Below, piece by piece: positions 1-10,177 of a stretch of DNA of 64,000 bases. This DNA is from Sisyra terminalis. Lineage: Eukaryota > Arthropoda > Insecta > Neuroptera > Sisyridae. The DNA lies in contig OY292274.1 of NCBI GenBank assembly GCA_958496175.1, forward strand, positions 434,001 through 498,000. The letters are read 5' to 3'. Under the pieces are notes generated by a model, which saw nothing but the letters and a program-made list of their open reading frames with translations, had not been told where the DNA came from and did not search any database. Every line of letters begins with the position of its first letter. Position 1 is the stretch's first letter. Position numbers and translations under genes: made by a program.

Positions 1-55
1 GTGTGCGAAAAAGAAAAAATTTTCGATGTTATTGTGGTGTATATTTATACTTCAT

Positions 56-110
56 ATTAAGAAGCCTGATGAAGGTCTAATAAAAGACCGAAACGTGTCG
101 CAAAATTAAT
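56..110 (+). other. Hammerhead-ribozyme-like motif
   Basis: CTGATGA lies at 66-72, followed by one extra base, a perfect 5-bp hairpin (GGTCT 74-78 with AGACC 85-89, loop AATAAA), then GAAA at 90-93 and CGTGTC. A one-pair stem III (A93-T98) would place cleavage after C99. Stem I can form from GC/GC (64-65 with 100-101) plus ATTAA/TTAAT (56-60 with 106-110). Short-stem-III hammerheads are known in Penelope-like elements and other retroelements. The extra base between the CTGATGA core and stem II departs from the active consensus, so activity is uncertain. Three relatives elsewhere in this window share that offset. Confidence 0.45.
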
Positions 111-357
111 AATTAGTACATGGATCTACATCTTTTCATGTCCACTATCCTACTAAAAATAAATAAAATTATGTAAAATATGGACACAACCAATTAATCG
201 ATAGAAAATGATTTTTTTCTTACTTAAAAATAAAACTTATTTCATTCTTTAAACAGGCCCTTTAAAACTCTTCAAAAGCATCCTAACATGTGTCTAAGCA
301 TAAATGTTATTCATAATTTTGATTTGATTGAAACCAAAAATAATGTACATATGATTA

Positions 358-1215
358 TTGGTTGTTCGGAAAATAATTTCGTTAGTTCCCGAAAAAAGAT
401 TTAATTGTATTTTTTTGCACTCATTTTATAACTAAGCCGTATAATCATTGTATGTTTTGAGAGCTTATATAGCAAGGCTTGTATGTGAAAAAGCTCAAGT
501 GATTCTACGCAATAGTTTTTGGTTCATGTTCTTTGAAAAATGGAGAGCAAAAACCAGAATTTTCCTCATATATTACTTTTTTACTATAGAAAAGGTAAAA
601 TGCTGTTCAATCAAGAAAATATAAACCGATGTATATGCAGAAGTTGTATTGACGACACGTCAGAGCCAAAACTAGTTTGTAAAATTTCGATTCGACAACT
701 TTGATGTCAAAGATGCACCACGGTCTGGAAGACCGGTTGAAGCTGGTCAAGTCACAATGAAATCATTAGTTGATGCAAACTAGTGAATAACAGCACTTGA
801 GATCGGTAAAAGATAAAATTTACCAAATTCAATTGTTAATAATCCACTTGAATGAACTATGACTAACCTCGAACCTCGATATATGGTTTTCCTACTCGCC
901 TAAAGCTTTTACAACTTAAATCGAATAAAATGCCATACCCATCATATTCTACAGATCTGGCACCTTCGGTTTATTATTGGTTTTGACCACTGTAAAATCT
1001 TTTAGACGGTAAAACCTTTACTTCAAATGAGGAAGTCAAAAATCACCCAGAACAGTTTTTGGCTAAAAAAAAGAGCAAAAATTTTTTTAGCGATAAATCA
1101 TACTACAGCTAGAAAAATGGCAAAAGGTATTGAATCAGAATGATCATTATATAATTTAATAAAATATTTTTTCACTAAACAAAAATTGACAAAAATTACT
1201 TTCTGAACAACCTAA
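358..1215 (+). mobile_element. mariner-family internally deleted copy 1
   Basis: The ends are inverted repeats (TTGGTTGTTCGGAAAATAAT at the left; the right end reverse-complements to TTAGGTTGTTCAGAAAGTAA), with TA on both sides (356-357 and 1216-1217), the mariner target. The plus strand keeps broken pieces of a mariner transposase: an N-terminal part (YRKGKNAVQ, SGRPVEA-like) and a C-terminal part (LAPS-Y, DGKTFTSNEEVK, and a stretch related to PERWQKV). The central catalytic region between them is missing, so the element is about 0.86 kb rather than about 1.3 kb. Many stops and frameshifts are present. It cannot encode a working transposase. Confidence 0.85.
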
Positions 1216-1881
1216 TAATATAGTAAAAAACAAATATTATTAATAACCGGGATAACTTAGTCAAATAAAATTCAATTTAAATCTTTATTTAATTACTAAC
1301 ATACAAACATTTACTTGGTTAAAAAATTACACGGTTTCCAGTACAAAAGAATGATCATATGATGTATTAACACAAACATATTATAAATCATTTGAACTAC
1401 TAAACTTTACTTATTTGCTACTACTGTTGAGACGTATAAAGAGATTTGTCAAACAGTTGTAGGATATCGCTTAGTTTGTAAACTAAAGATATTGAAAAAA
1501 AAATTCAACTACTTGCTTTACCTTTTATCACTGGATTTTGAAAGAAAAAGTTATCATATCTCTTAGGACGTTTGTACTTCTATTTGTTTGGCAAAAATCA
1601 TTATTCTTGCTTTATCGCTTTGCGTTAAAGAAACGTAAGTTGATATAACTAAAATTAGCAATGCTAACGTTTTGTAATTGTAAACAAAAGTGGGAACCAT
1701 TTTGTATAACTTTTTTTCCTTTTTTAAACTTCTTCAAAAAGTGACCACACCAAATTATCCACAAGTTTGTACTAGTATTTTGACCCGTAAAGTATAATGT
1801 TCTGGCTAGTAATCGATATCAACAATGGCTCATTAGCAATTTTCTTCCTTTTATAGAAGCAATATTTTTGTTCATAAAAGA
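1216..1881. other. AT-rich spacer, nothing recognised
   Basis: About 670 bases of AT-rich DNA. I see no coding frame, repeat or element end that can be supported. Confidence 0.6.
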
Positions 1882-2784
1882 TGTTTCAATAAGAGCGCAA
1901 GTTTTGAATTGCGCGCCATGTTTGACAGTCATAATGTTACATGATTTTGGCGTGATAAATCGAAAGTTGACGGATGGGAAAAAGTAAAAATGAAATAGTA
2001 GACCATGAACAGCGAAGAGAATTCCCCAATTGGATCCTTGAGCAACCTGCTGATTTTGCAAACAAAATCATGTTCAGTAATGAGGCCATTTTCACCTCGA
2101 TGGCTTCGTAAATAAGCAAAGTTGTCGCATTTGGAGCTAAGAAAATCTACGAATGATTTATCAGAAATCATCCACAACGGGTTACTGTATGGTGTGCATT
2201 ATGGTTTGGAAGAATAATTGGACCATTTTTCTTCGAAAACGAAGAAGGTAATGTAGTAACGGTGAATGGTGAACGTTATCGTGATATGATAACAGTTTCT
2301 TGTGCCTCATTTGGAAGCTATTGATCTTGACGACAAGTGGTTTCAGCAGGATGGCGCCACATACCATATCGCCCGTGAAACATTGGACGATCTTACACGA
2401 GTTTGCTCCTGGTCGAGTCATTTCCCGATTTGATGACCAGAATTGGCTTCCACGTTTTTGCGATTTAACCCCTTTAGATTTCTGGCTGTGGGATTATCTG
2501 AAGGTACAGGTTTACGTTAATAAGCCTGCAACCTCCGAAGCATTTAAAGCCGAAATTAGACGCTGTATCAATGAAATACCACTACATGTATTCAATAACG
2601 TTATTGAAAATTTCGTCAAAAGGGTATGCTAAAAACCCAGCAAAACCGTGACGGCCATTTAAAAAAAAATTGTTTGGTAAATAATTCCCAAATGTATATT
2701 TTATAAATAAATAAATATTTCAATACTTTGACACAGAAAACCATTTTTTATGGAACACTGAAATCTTGCGCTCATATTGAAATA
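1882..2784 (+). mobile_element. Tc1/mariner-superfamily DNA transposon remnant
   Basis: The left end (TGTTTCAATAAGAGCGCAAG, from 1882) is matched by the reverse complement of the right end (TATTTCAATATGAGCGCAAG, ending near 2784), giving terminal inverted repeats of at least 20 bp. The inside holds the C-terminal two thirds of a DDE transposase on the plus strand. The N-terminal helix-turn-helix part is missing, so this is a deletion derivative of about 0.9 kb. A solo piece of the same right end occurs at 46430-46540. Confidence 0.75.
2029..2632 (+). pseudogene. DDE_3-type transposase, decayed
   Basis: Conceptual translation across several frameshifts gives, in order, a segment resembling the first catalytic region (FANKIMFSNEAIF), HPQRVTVWCALWFG, FFENEEGNVVTVNGERYRDM, a degraded WFQQDGAT region and an open C-terminal stretch (EFAPGRVISRF, LTPLDFWLWDYLK, INEIPLHVFNNVIENFVKR). 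This is the pattern of insect Tc1/mariner-superfamily transposases with a DDE_3 core and an N-terminal DUF4817-like helix-turn-helix, here absent. There is at least one in-frame stop before the VVAFGAKK segment. The gene is non-functional. Confidence 0.75.
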
Positions 2785-4534
2785 CTCTTTATTTTAAAAT
2801 CAAACAAAAAATTCTAGTTGAAAAAGTTATTTAATTTATAAAATCGTCGAATGTTTCTTATCTTACAGCACTTTGATTATTAAATTTGAAATTTCAATTG
2901 TTGATCAGGTGTCACATTATACAAACTTTGTTACTATTTCATGTTTTTACGACCAGCGGCTTAGGCTGTGGGTTGATCTATCAATCAGTCAGTCAGGACA
3001 AACGATTTTATATTAGCAGATAGTTAAACCTTACTTTATTATTTTAGTATCAAGTAATCAAGTAAACAATACTTGTTGTCTTTAGACAGAGCTTCACAGC
3101 TTCACAACTTTGAAGATTATTAAAATTTTTGTGGTTCAAAATTGTATATGTATGTTTAAATTATGTGAAATATAACTTCGATGGGTACATTTTTAAGTGG
3201 TGACAAATTGCACATAGTTAATTTAAAAAATATCTATTATATTTATTGTTCTGTTTATTAGCAACCAAAAATCCTTTTCATGCTCTCCGTGGTATGATGG
3301 ATAACGAAATAATGGAAAATATAATAAAAGAGTAGTATTTTATAACACTTGAATAGTTCATTTAACAGTTCCGTCCTTTTTTTTTTAAAAAATGAGAGAT
3401 AATTTCGAAAATATTACAATCACAACTTTGGTGATGATAATTACGCTTATGGTTATGTTTATCGAAAATTTCGAGTCCAGATATACTTTTAAATTCACAC
3501 AATTTCCAAAATTTTAATACTTTACAAAACTTGATTAAAAATTAATTTTGAGAATTAAGACCAAGGAAATTTCTTCTTGCATACTATATGCTATAATTAA
3601 AATTATTTTTAATATACTCTAATGGTAAAATATTGAATTTATTTGTAGATTTTTATATACACCTTGAATTAAATCGAAAACACGGGTACTATAATAAAAC
3701 TAAGCAGGTAATTCATTAAAAATATTCAGTGATTTATATATGATTTTAACAAGGTATCTATTTATTAAAGGATCATTTAAAATGCGTGGCTATTATCCTT
3801 TGTCAGATCTAACTCAAAGTGTGATATTTTTTTTTGTGGTATGTGGCAAGAATTTAAGCGCCCACCAAGTGATTAACATTTAAAATTCTTGGATATCATC
3901 GAACAACTAAGTGTTTGAACAGAAGTTTTCAAATAATTTCTTCAGGGTTTCACCACTGATTTTTATATATGAGCAGGTATTTAAAAAAAAAAAAAAATCT
4001 AAAATACATAACAAACTAAAGTTGATTTACATAAGTATATAATCCAAATTCTTTCATCAAAGAATTTGTGCAACGAAATCTGTATAAGTACAATGCACTT
4101 ATTTTCTTGCCTTTTAAATGATGACTGATTGTATTTAAATTGTTTTGATCGAAAATTTTAAGCCCAATTAACATTATGATAAATTATGATAATGGGGTGA
4201 AGTAGTGAATTAAAATTTTATTCTTGTTTGGCTTTTAATTAAAAGCTGAAAATTATATAAGTAACAATTTCCTGTTTCGAATTTGTAAGTGGTAATATCA
4301 ATGGTTATGCATTATCGCGGTGATGATTAAATAATGAGTTATTAGAGATTCTATAAAAGAAAGACGCAAGCGTAATGGTATTCAACTAAAAGGGTACAAT
4401 TTAAAGTAAATCTTAAAATTCAACGAATTTTGTACATTTTCTTGTCTAATTACATTTTGAAATGATAAAAAATATATTTGGGTTTCTTGAATGAGCTTTT
4501 GCGTATTTGTATAGCCACATACCAACACATATTA
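2785..4534. other. AT-rich spacer with a family X scrap
   Basis: No coding frame is convincing here. Bases 2865-2915 resemble the boundary module of family X (compare 24840-24900). A 13-base A run lies near 3978-3990. The rest shows no repeat or gene signal that I can support. Confidence 0.5.
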
Positions 4535-5443
4535 TTAGGTTGTTCGGAAAGTAATTTCATTTCTTTTTTTGTGATAATAAAAGACAATTTTTGTACAATG
4601 AATAAATATTTTTTTAAATTATATATTGGCCATTCTGGTTTAATATCTTTTGCCATTTTTCTGGCTGTAGTATGATTTTTCACTGAAAATATTTTTGCTC
4701 TTTTTTAGCCGAAAACTGATTTTGAGGGAATTTTAACTTCCTCATTTGAAGTAAAAGTTTTACCGTCTATAAGATTTTGCAGTGGCCAAAACCAATAATA
4801 AACCAAAGGTGCCAGATTTGTAGAATATGATGGGTATGGCAGTTTATACCATTCAAATTGTAAAAGCTTTTGGGAGAGTACAAAACTTGTATGAGGTTAA
4901 ATTTCTACCCATAAAGACATAGGGAACCCATTTATCGGGGTTTGAGGTTAATCCTAGGTCTTTGGGTCATTAATAAGTAAATTTTATCTTTTACCGATCT
5001 CACGTACTGTTATTCACCGATTTGCATCAACTAATGATTTCATTGTAACTTTATCAGCTTCAACCGGTCTTCCAGACCGTGGTGCATCTTCGACATCAAA
5101 GTTGTCGAATCGAAATTTTATAAACTAGTTTTGGTATTGGCGTGCCGTCAATACTTCTTCTGCATACACTTCAGTTAATTTTTTTCTTGATTGAACAGCA
5201 TTTTACCTTTTCTATAATGAAAAAGTAATATATGAGGATAATTCTGGATTTTACTCTCCATATTTAAAAGGACATGAACAAAAACTATTGCGTAGAATCA
5301 CTTGAGATTTTTCACATACAAGCCTTGCTATATTAGATCTCAAAACATACAATGATTATATGGCTTAGTTATAAAATGAGTGCAAAAAAATACAATTACA
5401 ATTTTTGTCGGGAAAAAACGAAATTACTTTCCGAATAACCCAA
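4535..5443 (-). mobile_element. mariner-family internally deleted copy 2
   Basis: Flanked by TA at 4533-4534 and 5444-5445. The left end is TTAGGTTGTTCGGAAAGTAA and the right end reverse-complements to TTGGGTTATTCGGAAAGTAA. The transposase remnant reads on the minus strand: the C-terminal segment HTTARKMAKDIKPEWPIYNL sits at about 4620-4680 and the N-terminal part lies towards 5250. The same central block is missing as in the copies at 358-1215 and 41277-42133, so the deletion was inherited and spread as a non-autonomous family. Confidence 0.85.
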
Positions 5444-5445
5444 TA

Positions 5446-6098
5446 TTTTCTATTTTACCGTTTATTCCCTGAACAATTTCAAAAATTTTCGAGTTGGTTA
5501 CTTTTGCTAAGCTTTCATGAATTGAACCAACTTTGTATGTATGCATAAGTACAAAACTTAGAAGGAAGTTTTGGATATATAAACCCTTAAATAATATTGC
5601 TTTGTTTTGAGAAGAAAACAAAATTTTTAATTGATAAGTTTTGGCAAGAAAAAGCTCATCTCTGGTTGCTATCAATTGGCCAGCGACAGATAAGTACTTA
5701 TATTACAACTGACGATCAATTGTGTCATCAATACTAACCTCGTGTTATCATTCTAGAAAGGAAGTGTTCTTCTGTTATTGAAAATGATCATTGCCGACTC
5801 ATGTACCGAAGAATTTTGAATAAGTAGTGACCCGTTTTCAAACTATACGTGGTTTTCAAAATTTGAAAAATAAACATACTTTTTATCATTAAATTATAAA
5901 TTTTATAAATTCACGTTTCATTTTGGTATTTTTTTGTAACTTCTAATGTTGTTTGTAACTTCTAAATACATTTTCTGTAACCATCTCAACTAGTTTTATA
6001 TTTATAAGGGTAGTTGTGTCGTGCAATATGAGAATTTCATCTTAGTTTTATGCTTATCGTATAAATAAATACCAATGATGATTACATCTAAAATTTGT

Positions 6099-6100
<2 letters not shown>
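5446..6100. other. AT-rich spacer, nothing recognised
   Basis: I see no gene, element end or structured repeat. A minus-strand open frame crossing 5424-5675 runs into the mariner end and shows no family similarity. Confidence 0.5.

Positions 6101-6154
<54 letters not shown>
6101..6154. repeat. (AT)n microsatellite
   Basis: About 27 uninterrupted AT units. It lies just upstream of the reverse transcriptase remnant at 6197. Confidence 0.97.
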
Positions 6155-6160
<6 letters not shown>

Positions 6161-6196
6161 TGTCTAATGGTATTTTTGTCTTTATAATACAAAATA

Positions 6197-6735
6197 TTGA
6201 AGAAAAAAATACCTTTTCACATCAACGCAAAGAATATACAAGTAAAAATCGTGTTTCAACTTAAATATTTAGGAAGAATCCTTAGCAAAGATGGAAAATC
6301 TACTAGTGAAATAAAAGAGTGTTTTGCTATTCTAGTACGTCTAATTGGGAAGTTAGAGCTTAGTTTTCGTAGTATATGACCCGGAAATTTAGACTCTTAA
6401 AAACCATAAAGGAAGCATCTGGAGAGCTTTGATATATGGTACTAGAGAAAAATGGAAAGAAAACTATAAGATATAAAACCCTAATGGTGGCCGAGTGGTC
6501 AAAGTGGCCGCTTCAAAACTGGTAGTAATAAATAAATTATATAGGCGAATCGCGGTACAAACGAGGAAGTGTTGATAGGATTACATAAAAAAAATAACTA
6601 CCATTGATACGGTGGCAAGAAGAAATGCTAACTGGATGGATCACATTCTGAAGGAAAAAGGCTTGTAGAAAGAAAACTATAAGGTCACAAGAAAAGAGAA
6701 AGCAAACCCATTGAGATTCTGAATTTATTGAACTG
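6197..6735 (+). pseudogene. RTE-like reverse transcriptase 3' remnant
   Basis: The plus strand keeps the post-catalytic part of a non-LTR reverse transcriptase. FKYLGRILSKDG-like residues (here FQLKYLGRILSKDGKSTSEI) are followed by degraded segments resembling a CESWTL region, then RGTNEEVL and a HILKEKG-like motif. The order matches the endonuclease-reverse transcriptase family that also left fragments at 47265-48175 and 56186-56424, although this is a different, older lineage. A tRNA-like SINE head interrupts it at about 6483-6520 and a hAT-like element abuts its end at 6751. Confidence 0.6.
6483..6540 (+). repeat. tRNA-derived SINE head
   Basis: TGGTGGCCGAGTGGTCAAAG matches the 5' half of a Ser/Leu-type tRNA including the internal A box of an RNA polymerase III promoter. 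No B box and no 3' half follow, only a TAATAAATAAAT-rich tail. Similar heads occur at 25638 and 48188. It is not a functional tRNA. Confidence 0.6.
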
Positions 6736-6750
6736 AGGAAGCGATTATTC

Positions 6751-7190
6751 CAGTGGCGTTACTAGATTTTTAAGGCGTATAAACAAATTTCAATTACGGG
6801 AACCTTAGCAACATTTCAATTGTTTATAGAATGGAAAATATTTTTTAGCTTTAGTTAGAAACAAAATATAGATAAATCCAGAAAATAAGAGAGTGACAAG
6901 TTTTTTATTTTCCATGAATCAATTCATAATCTTATGAATTCATCTCTCAATTCATCTTTTAAAGTATAAAAAACCTCAACTTACCGGAAATATTGTTATT
7001 TTGATATTATTTATTATTATATCAAATAGTTTAGTTAAGTATTTTTTTTATGGAGAAAATAGTTTATTTTATATGTTTTTTAAATATATTAATGATAAAT
7101 AAACATATTTTTACAGATACGACAGATACCTTCTAAAGCTAGGAGCCTGAAAACGTTGATTCCAGTCGCTTCCCTGTAGCTACGCCACTG
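6751..7190. mobile_element. hAT-like non-autonomous element
   Basis: The left end CAGTGGCGTTACTAG and the reverse complement of the right end CAGTGGCGTAGCTAC form short inverted repeats of hAT type. The flanking octamers (GATTATTC and GACTACCC) match at 5 of 8 positions, consistent with an aged 8-bp duplication. The interior is AT-rich and non-coding apart from chance frames. Confidence 0.55.
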
Positions 7191-7320
7191 GACTACCCCA
7201 ATTTGAAGAACCTTGTCAGAAATAGACGTCACAAGAAGGAAGAATTCAACCACGAGTGAAACTAAACCTACCATCTGATACAAACATAATACATGAATTC
7301 TAATTATTGTTTGTACTGAT

Positions 7321-7330
7321 GATCTAATAG
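7321..7330. repeat. Target-site duplication, left (Jockey)
   Basis: GATCTAATAG, identical to 12110-12119. It lies directly beside the poly(T) that is the 3' poly(A) tail of the minus-strand retrotransposon. Confidence 0.9.
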
Positions 7331-7453
7331 TTTTTTTTTTGTTTTTAAATTAGCAATCAGTTAGTGAAAACTATGAGCTAATGTGTTGTCTTGGCTGGAA
7401 CTCTTGAGCTCTAAATGGCTTGATGAAGAAGTTCCCAGTGGAACATCTTCCTG

Positions 7454-10111
7454 CTACTTTGATGTCAGCTCATATGGAGTTCTTTTTGTTTTCAGTCTTC
7501 TAATGGTTGAGTGCTTTCGAAGAGGCCTCATCAACGGATTTGTGTGCTCCATCAGTCTTGTGAAGTGAGCTTCACTTCTTTGTTTGACCATTTCTGAGAT
7601 CGGACATATGTGCAGGTCTTTATGTAGCATATCGTTGGTGACATACCATGGCGCATCCGCGATCGCTCGCAGAATTTTTGACTGGCATCTTTGAATCATT
7701 TTGGTGCTTGATTTGCTGGCACAAGCCCATAATTCGATCCCATAGCTCCATATCGGAACTATTATGGCCTTGTATAGGAGCAGTTTATTTTCCAAAGACA
7801 TTACGGATTTCCTTCTCATAAGCCAGTATAGTTGTTTGAACCTCTGCATGGTTTGGGTTCTCTTTTTTGCTATATGGGTTCTCCAGGTAAGCCTTTTATC
7901 GAAGTAAAGTCCGAGATATTTCACCGCACTCGATTCTGAAATACCCAACCCCTTGACATAAACGGTGGGGCAGGTGCCTCTTCTGAGAGTGAAGTTGACC
8001 AGTTTCGTTTTTGTCTCGTTCAATTTTATTTTTCACTGGTCCGTCCAAGCTTCAATTAGGGCAATGTGGTGTTGGAGATTAGCTACTGCAACCACAGGAT
8101 CCTCATCGCTAGCCATTATGACTATATCGTCAGCAAATGTCCCAATAAAGGTATTGGTAGTTGTTGGTAAGTCGGCAGTGTACAGTAGGTAAAGAATGGG
8201 ACCTAGTACACTGCCTTGGGGAACGCCTGATTTGATTTGGAAATAGCTGGAAGTTTTGTCGTTAACTCGTGTTCGGAATTGTCGGTTTTGCAGGTAAGAA
8301 GATAAAAGTTTGTGATATGCGGGCACATATCTTTTTGTTTTGAATAGTAGACCGTCATGCCAAACTTTATCGAAAGCCTGACTTATGTCTAAGAAGACCG
8401 AAGGGCAGTACTTTTTATTTTCCATAGCTTCGTTTATGGTGTTGACTACTCTGTGGCATTGTTGAATAGTCGAGTGGCCTTGCCGGAATCCAAATTGATG
8501 GTTAGGAATTTCTTCTAGAAGAGGAAGGATTTTTTGTAATATGAGCTTTTCAAGGAGCTTGGAAATAATTGGGAGAAGACTTATTGGGCGGTACGAAGAC
8601 ACAATGTTTGGATTTTTTCCTGGTTTCAGAACCATTAATACTTCAGCGATTTTTAATGTTTCGGGCCAGTGGTGTAGTCGAAGTATAGCGTTGAATAAGT
8701 AGAGCATCATCATAATTGCCTTTTGTGGGAGCTCTTTTAGCATTTTGGCACTGATCTGGTCCACTCCGGGTGACTTTTTGTTGTTGAGTTTTTGAACAGC
8801 GCTTTTTATATTTTTAGGGGTAAAAAAGGTAGAGTTTTGTGGCAGAAAATCGGGCGAGTTTAGTTCGTTCGTTACTTCTTGATTGATAGTAATATCATTG
8901 GGAGTAAACACCTTGGTCAGATGACTTGAAAATAGATCAGCCTTTTCTGAGTCGCTCCTTGACCAAACCAGAGAAGCTAAGTCCTTTTTAATAGGAGGAT
9001 TAGGTTGAACAGGTTTAGATTTTGCTTTTATTGGCTTCCATATTGAGTTGTCGTACCTGTTTAACCCTTCTATGTATCCCTGGAGAGAGCTCTGTTGGAA
9101 TTTTTGAAGTTTGGTTTTGACTTCCCTCATCAGCCGGTAATATTTCCTTTTGTCAGCTGGGTTGTGGCTGGTTTGCCATATCTTTCGAGCTCGTCTTTTT
9201 TCGTGTATTAGATTTTTTATTTCCAGCGAGTTATATCTGGTACTTTGATTTTGGACTATAGGGGGCGTGGCTTTCTTTGCTGAATCTTGAAGGATGTTTA
9301 TGAATAGTTGCATCTCGTTTTCTAGTTCTTCACTTGTTTTTAGGGATGTATTTAGATTAATTTGATCTGCTACAGACTGTTGATATTTTTGCCAGTCAGT
9401 TTTTGAGTTGTGAAGACCAACCGTCATTTTTCTCATTGTAGCCAGTGTTTTCAGAGTAAGTATGACTGGAGTATGGTCCGATGATAGATCAAAGTTGGTC
9501 TGTACTTCCAAATAGGATTCCGAGATACCTCTAATTATGTAAAAATCCAGAAGATCAGGAGTTTTTCTAAGATCTGCCGGCCAGTAGGTTGGGGTTCCTG
9601 TAGAAACGTGAAGGAGGTTTCCATCATTTATCGCTTTGGCCAGCTCCCTACCTTTTGTCGTGCAAAGACGTGAGCCCCACATTGTATGTTTACAGTTGTA
9701 GTCACCACCTACAATAAACCGTGTACCAATGGTTTGGAAGAAGTCTTCAAAGTCCGCTTTTTTAATATTGTGTTTTGGTGGACAATATATGGCAGAGAAG
9801 TTAACGTTGAAAGGCAAGGTTCTAACATTAATTGTCGTAGCCTGGAGATGATTCCTCGAGTAGGGATCCAATGGGTAATGTTCAATAGTAGTTTTAATTA
9901 TAATGGCTGAGCCAGCATGAGCTTTTTTGTCTGGGTGATTAGTGTAATATGTTTTGAAACCCGGCAAATTAAAATATGATTTTTCAGTGAAGTGAGTTTC
10001 GCTTATAAGCATGAGGTCAATTTGTTGAGTGTTTAAAAACATTTCCACCTCGTTCTTATGCTGGATAAGCCCGTTGGCGTTCCATAAAGCTATTCTTAAG
10101 AACTTAGCCAT
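7454..10111 (-). pseudogene. Jockey ORF2, endonuclease-reverse transcriptase
   Basis: An 885-codon frame starting MAKFLRIALWNANGL with one internal TGA at 8033-8035. Residues 1 to about 225 form an apurinic-type endonuclease (WNANGL, LISETHF, VGGDYNCKH, SSDHTPV). Residues of about 440-720 form the reverse transcriptase (KSPGVDQI, SYRPISLLPI, HQFGFRQGHST, FLDISQAFDKVW, SGVPQGSVLGPILY, and catalytic FADD at 8127-8138). The thumb and C-terminal part (KYLGLYFDKRLTW, YGIELWACASKS, DAPWYVTND) continues in the same frame after the stop. The TGA replaces a Trp that is conserved in Jockey proteins (normally WKI). Without read-through the product would end just after the catalytic core. There is no other lesion. 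Confidence 0.92.
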
Positions 10112-10177
10112 TGTTGTATTTATAGGTTGGTTTGAGATTTAGATTATGATGTGTGGTCGGATCGGTTGGTATTGACA

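Noticed and set aside
2978..2998. CAGTCAGTCAGG-type stretch as a satellite or element end
   Set aside because: Too short and common in insect DNA; no second boundary found.
6485..6565. Functional Ser/Leu tRNA
   Set aside because: Only the A-box half is tRNA-like; there is no T-arm/B box and no acceptor-stem partner.
7383..7568. Plus-strand 61-codon frame
   Set aside because: Antisense to the ORF2 C-terminus and 3' UTR of the Jockey element.
7965..8192. Plus-strand 75-codon frame
   Set aside because: Antisense shadow of the Jockey ORF2; no independent signal.
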